12,492 nt of DNA, from the NCBI GenBank assembly GCA_964453575.1, contig CAYVRW010000072.1:1-12492 (forward strand), read 5' to 3'. The notes beneath the pieces are model-generated. The model was not told the origin of the DNA and did not search any database. It saw nothing but the letters and a program-made list of their open reading frames with translations. The position numbers and the translations under genes are program-made. This stretch comes from JABDBK01 sp964453575 (GTDB lineage: Bacteria > Pseudomonadota > Gammaproteobacteria > DSM-16500). Position 1 is the first letter of the stretch, and each line of letters begins with the position of its first letter. Of the stretch, positions 6,696 through 12,482 are shown piece after piece.

Positions 6696-6869
6696 TTATA
6701 AGCCCCCCGAGGGAGGCTTCCTGACAACTTTATGAAGCGTATTTTGTGCTATTTTTTTAGCAGCCATTTTTTCCTTACTTAAGTTTTTTACAGATTTCCA
6801 CTCACCATTCTCGAATGAATCGAGTAATGCCTGCTCTTCTGCATCAAGCTTGATTTGTTTCTTTTTCAT
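6696..6869 (-). pseudogene. Truncated CopG-type antitoxin
   Basis: A 57-codon ORF starting MKKKQIKLDAEEQALLDS, with FENGEWKSVKNL next and KEKMAAKKIAQNTLHK after that. I recognise this as the N-terminal half of a common CopG-family antitoxin in which a ribbon-helix segment (typically around KDKRINIR) should follow TLHK or TLKK. Here the frame instead runs into VVRKPPSGGL, encoded by a GC-rich palindrome (6700-6719), and stops. The DNA-binding part is therefore missing and the protein is probably non-functional as a regulator. The ATG lies two bases after the stop of the secreted-protein gene 6872-7300, which suggests coupling by read-through rather than its own ribosome site. No toxin gene is adjacent. 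Confidence 0.65.
6700..6719. repeat. GC-rich 20-bp hairpin AAGCC...GGCTT
   Basis: Reads AAGCCCCCCGAGGGAGGCTT, pairing outer AAGCC with GGCTT and inner CCC with GGG around one mismatch. It looks like a terminator stem, but neither strand has the T-run that should follow. It forms the last codons of the truncated antitoxin ORF and lies upstream of the ribosome site of the ankyrin gene 5881-6675. It is probably a terminator remnant brought in by the deletion that ended the antitoxin. Confidence 0.5.
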
Positions 6870-6871
6870 AG

Positions 6872-7300
6872 CTACTTTATTGCTATAACACCGCTGGTTA
6901 CTAACGAAGCTGCCTTGCTAATATTAAATATTGAAGGAGTAATGCTCGAAGCTATATAACCTTTGCTAGTCGTGTATCGACATGCCCAATAAACATCAAA
7001 AGGACCTTGAGGCCCTAGTTGAAATTGTAAGGACTTAATAGCTTCTGACGCCTCTGCCCGCGCAGCATTTTCATTATCAGCATTATTAATTTCGACAAAA
7101 AACATCCATCTATCATTTGTATCAAAATTGTTTGAACGTATTCCTGCAATCCAATTACCATTTTCCATTTGCACAACATCATCGAAATTTACAGTCTGTA
7201 TGGCGCTTACAGAAGGACATTTTTCTGGTTCCATTGCATGAATAATGCCAGAGGATGCAAAAATAATAGTTAACATGGCTGTAATCTGTTTTAATTTCAC
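6872..7300 (-). CDS. Small secreted protein, paralogue B (DUF4949/Hbp-like family suspected)
   Basis: A 142-residue protein with a signal peptide (MKLKQ, hydrophobic core, IIHA cleavage-like site near residue 22) and two cysteines, C28 and C107, matching C30 and C110 of the paralogue at 2449-2862. Conserved blocks are EKCPSVSAIQ, RSNNFDTN, ASEAIKSLQF and TPSIFNISKA. It starts with GTG, seven bases after AAAGGGA. The paralogue has ATG at the same place after AAAGGA, so the leader and first codons are clearly homologous at DNA level. The stop is two bases before the ATG of the truncated antitoxin. The mature protein should be periplasmic or secreted. Function not assigned; relation to the Legionella hemin-binding/DUF4949 family is from memory and unverified. 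Confidence 0.8.
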   Translation of the reverse strand: MKLKQITAMLTIIFASSGIIHAMEPEKCPSVSAIQTVNFDDVVQMENGNWIAGIRSNNFDTNDRWMFFVEINNADNENAARAEASEAIKSLQFQLGPQGPFDVYWACRYTTSKGYIASSITPSIFNISKAASLVTSGVIAIK

Positions 7301-7389
7301 AAAATATTCCCTTTAAATTAACAATGTTTGTAATGATTCATCGGTTATTAATATAGCTGTACTTACTATTGCTCATATAAGAATTTTAT

Positions 7390-7692
7390 TCAAGCAGCTT
7401 TATGAATTAGTTTAATTTTCTTTAATGTTTGATTAATATCTTTTCGTTTTCTTTCCAAATCATAGTCCGCTTGCAATCCTAGCCAAAATCCTTCGCTAGT
7501 ACCAAAGGCACGAGAAAGTCTTAAATCAGTATCTGCTGTTATTGCACGTAAACCATGAACAATTTCATTGATACGTCGTGGCGGAACATCAATATCATTG
7601 GCTAATTTATTTTGGCTAATGCCCATAGGAATCAAGAACTCTTCCAAAAGAATTTCTCCCGGGTGAATATTTTTTAGCTTTAATTTAGACAT
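7390..7692 (-). CDS. higA: HigA-type antitoxin, XRE family (orphan)
   Basis: A 100-residue protein matching the HigA group of XRE regulators: the N-terminal NIHPGEILLEEFLIPMGISQ block, a helix-turn-helix around residues 25-47 (ISQNKLANDIDVPPRRINEI), then ITADTDLRLSRAFGTSEGFWLGLQADYDLE, which is almost diagnostic. It normally neutralises the HigB mRNA interferase and represses the operon. The ribosome site AGGGGGA lies just before ATG. The upstream position, where higB should be, holds only the last 16 codons of a HigB-like frame (7701-7751), so this antitoxin has lost its toxin. It appears intact and could still regulate DNA or protect against related toxins. Whether it keeps a promoter is unclear, since a strong palindrome lies upstream. 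Confidence 0.92.
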   Translation of the reverse strand: MSKLKLKNIHPGEILLEEFLIPMGISQNKLANDIDVPPRRINEIVHGLRAITADTDLRLSRAFGTSEGFWLGLQADYDLERKRKDINQTLKKIKLIHKAA

Positions 7693-7700
7693 TTGTCCCC

Positions 7701-7751
7701 CTAATGATAATCTTCAATAATAACATCTTTGGCGTTGCCATTTATAGCGAC
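7701..7751 (-). pseudogene. higB: C-terminal remnant of HigB toxin
   Basis: On the minus strand the frame VAINGNAKDVIIEDYH ends at TAG, nine bases before the higA ATG. NGNA--V---DYH is the characteristic C-terminus of HigB toxins. Immediately upstream in frame is a TAA formed by the T-run at the edge of the palindromic element 7757-7858. None of the rest of HigB is present between there and pdxB. The toxin has therefore been destroyed by insertion plus deletion, leaving only its tail. Confidence 0.75.
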
Positions 7752-7756
7752 TTAAA

Positions 7757-7858
7757 AAAAGTATGACCATAGTTGTTTTAAGCGACTTGGTGACAGGATG
7801 TCACCCAAAATACATGGATGTATGCTTTGGAGCGAAAAACAACTATGGTCATACTTTT
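7757..7858. mobile_element. 102-bp palindromic, MITE-like element with perfect 23-bp terminal inverted repeats
   Basis: The 23-bp arms at 7757-7779 (AAAAGTATGACC...) and 7836-7858 are exact reverse complements. The 56-bp interior holds two further hairpins: GGTGACA-GGA-TGTCACC (7789-7805) and ATACAT-GG-ATGTAT (7810-7823). The latter is nested in CCAAA/TTTGG (7805-7809 and 7826-7830). A single strand could fold into a long stem with two side hairpins. There is no coding capacity, so any movement would need a transposase in trans. TA lies close to both ends, but an exact target duplication is not certain. On the minus strand the right side ends in seven Ts, so the same structure could terminate the ubiC-ubiA-pdxB transcript. 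Confidence 0.75.
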
Positions 7859-7891
7859 GTAAACGGAAAGGAATTTTCTTCCGCGAACAAA

Positions 7892-8941
7892 TCACGGAAA
7901 AACAAAGTTTTCCACATAATCAAATTCACATCTACTATCCGCAAAATTTTTCCGAAGCTTATCAAAGGATGTCAGATCATCTTCTATCATTTTCTGTTTC
8001 ATTAAATCTGTCGTAACAAATGGATCATAAATTTTTAACACCCTATCGCGCCAATCTTGAGACTTACTATCGAAACCTATTTTTTGTGTTGGAAAATCCA
8101 ATGGTTTAACATTATCGGCGATAAAACCTTGTTTGACGGCTGCATCATAAATCATTTGTATGCCGCGATATTTACTTTGTATGGTGTAACCTGCGATATG
8201 AGGTGTTGCAATGACAGCTCTGTCTAAAACTTCAAAATCAATCAACGGTTCATGTTCCCATACATCTAAACACCAAAACAAAGATTGGCCATAAAGTTTA
8301 AGATCATTAAAATTGATCACAGCACCTCGGCCGGTGTTCATTAATATGGTATTTTTTTTCTGGCGTTCTAAAAAAGATTGTTGAATCATATGATAAGTTG
8401 GATATAAACCTTCTTTCGTAAGCGGCGTGTGCAAAGTAATAAAATCAAGATTAGAAAATTCATCGATAGGAACATGCGGAAAATCATTTTCTTTTGCGGC
8501 ACGCAAAGGGTCGCACTGTAATACTTCAAACCCTAAAATTTTTAATTTTTCTACTACGCGAGAACCAATTTTACCCACGCCAATGACACCTGCGCACTTG
8601 CCTGTTAACAAACCTTTTTTTTGTAATGCCGCAATTGCACATATCACATATTCTTCAACTGCAATGGCATTGCAACCAGGCGCATTGGCCCAGCGAATAC
8701 CTGCTTTATTTAGCCATGCTATATCAAAATGATCATTACCTGTGGTAGGGCTTGCGACAAATTTTACATTTGTATCTTTTAATAAAGTTTCATTAACTTT
8801 GGTAATGGAGCGCACTAAAAGCATATCGGTATCTTTAAGTTGATTGTTTTGTAATTCACGTCCAGACACCAACACTAAATCGCCGGATGAACCAAAATAA
8901 TGCTCAACAAAAGGAATATCTTTATCCGCAACAATTTTCAT
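7892..8941 (-). CDS. pdxB: Erythronate-4-phosphate dehydrogenase
   Basis: Oxidises 4-phosphoerythronate with NAD in the deoxyxylulose 5-phosphate-independent arm of pyridoxal phosphate synthesis. The 349 residues follow the D-2-hydroxyacid dehydrogenase plan: N-terminal KIVADKDIPFVEHYF, SPTTGNDHFD (64-73), the NAD-binding GVGKIG (121-126), TGRGAV with catalytic R205, EHEP with E231, and PHIAGYT with H248. The PdxB-specific C-terminal dimerisation domain contains FDKLRKNF (326-333). It is about 30 residues shorter than the E. coli protein (378) but ends naturally. The start is the ATG that overlaps the TGA of ubiA (ATGA, 8938-8941). An upstream in-frame ATG at 8995 would extend the protein into ubiA with residues not seen in the family, so I reject it. 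It is the last gene of the ubiC-ubiA-pdxB operon. Confidence 0.95.
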   Translation of the reverse strand: MKIVADKDIPFVEHYFGSSGDLVLVSGRELQNNQLKDTDMLLVRSITKVNETLLKDTNVKFVASPTTGNDHFDIAWLNKAGIRWANAPGCNAIAVEEYVICAIAALQKKGLLTGKCAGVIGVGKIGSRVVEKLKILGFEVLQCDPLRAAKENDFPHVPIDEFSNLDFITLHTPLTKEGLYPTYHMIQQSFLERQKKNTILMNTGRGAVINFNDLKLYGQSLFWCLDVWEHEPLIDFEVLDRAVIATPHIAGYTIQSKYRGIQMIYDAAVKQGFIADNVKPLDFPTQKIGFDSKSQDWRDRVLKIYDPFVTTDLMKQKMIEDDLTSFDKLRKNFADSRCEFDYVENFVFP

Positions 8942-9798
8942 GAATCTCTCATTTGATCTAAAACGATACCTAGAAAAATAACCAATCCTACCCAATTATT
9001 ATTTAAAAATGCTTTAAAACAATGCTCGGGTTTTTTATCTTTAATTAGCCATTCCTGATAAAAAAATAAAAAACTTGTCATCATTAAACTTGCATAATAA
9101 TAAAAACCTAAATGAAAAAATAAACCTACTGCAATCATCAAAAACACAAAAAACATCTGCAGCAGCCCTATAAAAAATCGTTCTTTATTACCAAACAAAA
9201 TCGCCATCGATTTAATACCTGCTTTAATATCATCGGTTTTATCGGTCATGGCATAAAAAGTATCGTAAATCATGGGCCAAATCATTGCTGCTAAAAAAAG
9301 TATCCAAGCACTTAGAGGCACGTCATCAAGTACAGCTGCAAATACCATAGGAATGCCCCAGGAAAATGCAATACCAAGACCAAGTTGCGGCAAATGCGTA
9401 AAACGCTTTAAAAAAGGATATATCATGGCAAATAATAATCCAAAAAAAGCCAAGATAATAGTCATGCGATTAAGCTGTAACACCAGCAAAAATGCCAATG
9501 CAATAAGCACACCGAAAAAAATCCAGGCTTCCTTCACCGAAATTTTTTGCGTCACCAGCGGACGATTTCGCGTACGTTCAACAAAACCATCCCATTTTCT
9601 ATCAGCTATATCATTGATAATGCATCCCGCAGAACGCATCAAAACAACGCCTATGATAAAAATAGCTAACATGTCCCAATCAGGCATGCCGTCAGATGCA
9701 AGCCAAAGCGCCCATAACGTAGGCCATAACAATAACAAGATGCCAATCGGTTTATCTAAACGAATCAAATAAAAATACTGCTTTAATTTTCCATGCAT
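8938..9798 (-). CDS. ubiA: 4-hydroxybenzoate polyprenyltransferase
   Basis: Integral membrane prenyltransferase that attaches the polyprenyl tail to 4-hydroxybenzoate, the second step of ubiquinone synthesis. The 286 residues are of normal length. The first aspartate motif is NDIADRKWD (N62, D63, D66, D70) followed by VERTRNRPL (73-81). The second is DKTDDIKAGIKS (186-197). Both bind Mg-diphosphate. Seven to nine hydrophobic helices are visible, with LDKPIGILLLLWPTLWALW near the N-terminus as in other UbiA proteins. The start ATG overlaps the end of ubiC by 16 bp in another frame and the stop overlaps the pdxB ATG, so the three genes form a tightly coupled operon. Confidence 0.97.
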   Translation of the reverse strand: MHGKLKQYFYLIRLDKPIGILLLLWPTLWALWLASDGMPDWDMLAIFIIGVVLMRSAGCIINDIADRKWDGFVERTRNRPLVTQKISVKEAWIFFGVLIALAFLLVLQLNRMTIILAFFGLLFAMIYPFLKRFTHLPQLGLGIAFSWGIPMVFAAVLDDVPLSAWILFLAAMIWPMIYDTFYAMTDKTDDIKAGIKSMAILFGNKERFFIGLLQMFFVFLMIAVGLFFHLGFYYYASLMMTSFLFFYQEWLIKDKKPEHCFKAFLNNNWVGLVIFLGIVLDQMRDS

Positions 9799-10313
9799 AG
9801 TGTAGTTAAGTCCGGCATAAATATTTCACTTAGTAATAAAGCACGACCTTCCAAATTAAATAAAGATCGACGCACCCATTGTTGCAACGCTTGCGTTAAA
9901 AAATCTTGCCAAAGCTCTGCGGGTTCAATAAAAATAAAATCAAATTTATCGCGTTTTATCTTAGGGTCTTGAAATAAGACAGAGCCCAATGAACGATTTG
10001 CTAAACATGATAATTCTTGTTTCTCTTGCAGCATATCCTTTGGAACGACAGTACGCGCATACATCCAAACTCGTTTTTCACTTAAAATACATACTTCACG
10101 AATCCAAGCTGTATCATCTTTTAATTGAAGTAACTCACCCTCCCAAGCCTCAGGTTTAAACCATCCTTCACGTATCACATCAATCTTAGAATTTGCTATC
10201 CCATATTGATTTAAGCGCTGCATAAACGAGCCTGCATGATTAAGCCATGCATACAATACATTTGGATTTTTTATGTCTAATGAAGACTGCCAATTTTGTT
10301 TATTTCTCTGCAT
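9783..10313 (-). CDS. ubiC: Chorismate lyase
   Basis: Soluble enzyme splitting chorismate into pyruvate and 4-hydroxybenzoate, the first committed step of ubiquinone synthesis and the substrate source for UbiA downstream. The 176 residues show the family pattern: W-LNHAGSFMQRL near 23-34, WIREVCI with R72, YARTVVP with R87, SLGSVLF (108-114), RRSLF (148-152) and LLLSEIFMP with E163. By comparison with E. coli UbiC, R72, the L-G of SLGSVLF and E163 should line the active site. The ATG at 10313 gives the correct family N-terminus; the ribosome site is weak. First gene of the operon, divergent from the flavoprotein gene at 10388. Confidence 0.95.
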   Translation of the reverse strand: MQRNKQNWQSSLDIKNPNVLYAWLNHAGSFMQRLNQYGIANSKIDVIREGWFKPEAWEGELLQLKDDTAWIREVCILSEKRVWMYARTVVPKDMLQEKQELSCLANRSLGSVLFQDPKIKRDKFDFIFIEPAELWQDFLTQALQQWVRRSLFNLEGRALLLSEIFMPDLTTLCMEN

Positions 10314-10387
10314 TCCAGGTTCTTATATGGATTTATGAAGTTTTATTGTACTATAGACTCACTAAAAAATAACGCTTGGAATAATTT
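10314..10387. promoter_or_regulatory. Divergent promoter region between ubiC and the rubredoxin reductase-like gene
   Basis: A 74-bp AT-rich gap that must hold promoters for both directions. -10-like TACTAT (10349-10354, +) and TATAGT (10350-10355, -) overlap on opposite strands, but I cannot place convincing -35 elements. TTGGA at 10377-10381 is a modest ribosome site for the + gene. Confidence 0.35.
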
Positions 10388-11533
10388 ATGACAGCACCTA
10401 TCGTCATCGTGGGTACCGGTCTTGCCGGCTACCAATTAGCACGCGAACTTAGAAAAATAAACCCTGGTGCCTTGCTTACTCTTATTACTGCCGATAATGG
10501 GGAATATTACCCTAAACCGCAGCTATCCACTGCATTAACCCAAGGTAAAACGTCTGATTCACTTATTACAGCTACTGCTGAGGTAATGGCTGCCCAATTA
10601 AACGCCACTATACTTACCCAAACTAAAGTCACTCGTATAGACCCGGAAAACCATACACTTTACATGGGTGATCAATCTTTGGTCTATGATAAATTAGTTA
10701 TTGCTATCGGCGCTGAAACGATTAAAGTTCCCTTAGAAGGAGACGCCGCCCACGAAGTATTATCGATTAACCATATTTATCATTATACAAATTTTCAAAA
10801 TCTTATTAAAAATAAAAAAAACATCGCCATTTTAGGCGCAGGATTAATAGGTTGTGAGTTTGCCAATGATCTTAGTAATGCTAACTATCATGTGCATGTC
10901 ATTGCACCTGCTAAAACTCCATTAGATTTACTTCTTCCGGAAAAAATAGGGCATATATTACAGCAAGCACTTGAACAAAACGGCGTACAATTTTATCTAA
11001 AATCCGTTGCTAGCCGTATCGACAAAAAAGATCACGGCTATCATTTAACCCTCTCCAATGAGAAAATATTAGATGTTGATTTTGTGATTTCTGCCGTGGG
11101 TTTAAAACCTAATATTCATTTAGCAAAAAATGCGGGCATCAAAACTGATAGAGGTATTTTAGTTAATCGTTTTTTAGAAACCAGTGCTAAAGATATATAC
11201 ACATTGGGCGATTGTGCCGAAGTGGAAGGTCATGTGCTGCCCTATATAGCGCCTATATTAAATTGCTCGCGCGCACTTGCTAAGACCTTATCTGGACAAC
11301 GTACTGCGGTAGAATATCCCGCTATGCCTGTGGTCGTTAAAACACCTTCTCATCCTATTGTGGTTTGCCCTCCTCCGGTAAACATGACAGGCAAATGGGA
11401 GATTGAAATGCATCAAAATAATACACGGGCGTTATTTTATAATGAGCAACAACAATTGTTTGGGTTTGTATTAACTAATGATGCGGTAAAAGAACGGGCT
11501 GTATTGGTGAAACAATTGCCTGCGTTGTTTTGA
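10388..11533 (+). CDS. rubB: Rubredoxin-NAD reductase-like FAD-dependent oxidoreductase
   Basis: A 381-residue pyridine nucleotide-disulfide oxidoreductase-type flavoprotein. FAD binding is shown by IVIVGTGLAG (5-14, G9-x-G11-x-x-G14) and YTLGDCAEVEG (271-281, D275). NAD binding is shown by AILGAGLIGCEFANDL (147-162). YYPKPQLSTAL (40-50) is typical of rubredoxin and ferredoxin reductases of this class. The short C-terminal domain (about 315-381) fits rubredoxin reductase (RubB/AlkT). It would pass electrons from NADH to rubredoxin. I recall rubredoxin reductase genes near ubiC-ubiA in Pseudomonas, which supports the call, but no rubredoxin gene is visible in this window. A NorW-like flavorubredoxin reductase or another small-molecule reductase remains possible. 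No redox CxxxxC pair is seen, which rules out thioredoxin or lipoamide reductase types. Confidence 0.78.
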   Translation: MTAPIVIVGTGLAGYQLARELRKINPGALLTLITADNGEYYPKPQLSTALTQGKTSDSLITATAEVMAAQLNATILTQTKVTRIDPENHTLYMGDQSLVYDKLVIAIGAETIKVPLEGDAAHEVLSINHIYHYTNFQNLIKNKKNIAILGAGLIGCEFANDLSNANYHVHVIAPAKTPLDLLLPEKIGHILQQALEQNGVQFYLKSVASRIDKKDHGYHLTLSNEKILDVDFVISAVGLKPNIHLAKNAGIKTDRGILVNRFLETSAKDIYTLGDCAEVEGHVLPYIAPILNCSRALAKTLSGQRTAVEYPAMPVVVKTPSHPIVVCPPPVNMTGKWEIEMHQNNTRALFYNEQQQLFGFVLTNDAVKERAVLVKQLPALF

Positions 11534-11548
11534 TATTGTTACAATGTA

Positions 11549-11581
11549 GGGTGGGCAAAGGAGCGCGGCGACGTGCCCACC
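11549..11581. repeat. REP-like GC-rich palindrome (GGTGGGCA...TGCCCACC)
   Basis: An 8-bp perfect stem, GGTGGGCA (11550-11557) and TGCCCACC (11574-11581), encloses a GC-rich 16-base loop, right after the flavoprotein gene. Its composition contrasts sharply with the AT-rich surroundings. Very similar GTAGGGTGGGCA...TGCCCACC repeats are scattered in intergenic regions of many gammaproteobacteria (from memory). A second small hairpin, CCTC...GAGG followed by GGAATTTTT, lies just downstream, and the two together may end transcription. Confidence 0.6.
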
Positions 11582-11632
11582 AGGTACCTCCGGGAGAGGG
11601 GAATTTTTAGGTTTTATTAAAAGGTCATAACC

Positions 11633-12091
11633 ATGAGCTACCTTGATAGAAATCTTTTAGACGGCGAACAAATCTTATTTCGCACGAAAAAACATTGGAT
11701 TGTATTTTTTCCTCCTGTTTTTTGGGCTTTAGTAACTGTGTTTTGTTATTATCAAACTAATATCCCTGTCTTACAAACCATCGCTTTTTTGCCAGCCATT
11801 CTCACAGTGCTTTATTTATGCAACCAACTTTTTGTTTATTTTTTTTCTGAATTTGCTATCACTAATATTCGTGTGGTAATGCGAGAAGGATTTTTTTTCA
11901 GACGCACTAACGATACGCGTTTATCTGCGCTAGCGAATGTTGACGTGGTGCAGGGTATCGTAGGACAAGCATTGAATTATGGAACTGTGTTCATTAATAC
12001 TTTTGGTGGAGAAAGGGACCCCTATACTGATATTGATTCTCCAATCCAATTCAAAAATATTTTACAGGACCAGTTGTTAACTAAGAAATAA
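11633..12091 (+). CDS. Membrane-anchored bacterial PH-domain protein (YdbS/DUF304 type)
   Basis: A 152-residue protein. MSYLDRNLLDGEQILFRTKKHW (1-22) is the usual N-terminal sequence of this family. Two membrane segments come next (about 22-40 and 47-72), then the bPH_2 domain with EFAITNIRVVMREGFFFRRTNDTRLSALANVD and VVQGIVGQALNYGTVFI (73-122). The domain should face the cytoplasm. The family has no general biochemical function; members are linked to membrane or envelope stress. AAAAGG eight bases upstream supports the ATG. The end overlaps the last codons of the convergent gene 12081-12482 by 11 bp. It is separated from the flavoprotein gene by about 100 bp containing the REP-like element, so it is probably transcribed separately. 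Confidence 0.88.
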   Translation: MSYLDRNLLDGEQILFRTKKHWIVFFPPVFWALVTVFCYYQTNIPVLQTIAFLPAILTVLYLCNQLFVYFFSEFAITNIRVVMREGFFFRRTNDTRLSALANVDVVQGIVGQALNYGTVFINTFGGERDPYTDIDSPIQFKNILQDQLLTKK

Positions 12092-12482
12092 CACACTTGC
12101 ATGCCGTGCTTTCACCGGTTGGCTTGGGAGCCGCGGCATCAGAAAAACAACTTCTAAATACGCCGCCTTGTGAGGCCACCGGAGCACCTTTCTTACCATG
12201 AATAGTAGCTGTTTCTATTAACGTTTGTTCACCTTCTATCACTGCATACCAATCAAGTTTGATCAGATGTAAATGAATATTTTTAGGAATACTTTGAGTT
12301 TTTTGTGAAAAATGAGTTTTTGCATCAGGCAAAATAATATTCTCAGGATCATCATCAAAAAGATAAACATGAGTTTCATCATCAGGGTCAGGATGCTTTT
12401 TTGCAATATCTAGCAATAGATGATGAATAATCTTATTTTTATTGTCGCCAGTTTTACAATGTAATCTTGTATTTAGATACAT
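12081..12482 (-). CDS. Candidate host-lipidated protein ending CKCVIS; HAD-like C-terminal region, probably 5' incomplete
   Basis: The visible 133 residues start at an ATG only 10 bases from the window edge. The frame stays open to the edge, so the real start is probably outside. GDNKNKIIHHLLLDIAKK (12-29), then HVYLFDDDPENI (38-49) and HLHLIKLDWY (70-79), resemble the last motifs of a HAD-type phosphatase fold (helix, FDDDxxNI loop, strand). The first motif (DxDxT) would then lie in the missing part. A glycine/alanine-rich linker ends TACKCVIS. CVIS is a canonical CaaX box with a preceding Cys two residues before, as in the H-Ras tail CKCVLS. Some Legionella effectors are known to be farnesylated by the host this way. 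The last codons lie in an 11-bp overlap with the convergent PH-domain gene, so chance cannot be excluded. Confidence 0.6.
   Translation of the reverse strand: MYLNTRLHCKTGDNKNKIIHHLLLDIAKKHPDPDDETHVYLFDDDPENIILPDAKTHFSQKTQSIPKNIHLHLIKLDWYAVIEGEQTLIETATIHGKKGAPVASQGGVFRSCFSDAAAPKPTGESTACKCVIS

Noticed and set aside
6700..6719. Functional Rho-independent terminator
   Set aside because: The stem is good, but no T-run follows on either strand, so it is recorded only as a hairpin remnant.
7763..8016. Two overlapping plus-strand frames running through the palindromic element into pdxB
   Set aside because: They are made of inverted-repeat sequence and the antisense of pdxB, with no family resemblance.
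8942..8995. N-terminal extension of pdxB to an upstream ATG (18 extra residues)
   Set aside because: The extension overlaps ubiA, is not seen in PdxB proteins, and the ATG in the ATGA overlap gives the canonical KIVADKDIPF start.
9272..9772. Long plus-strand open frame opposite ubiA
   Set aside because: Antisense shadow of a well-recognised enzyme; no ribosome site and no domain.
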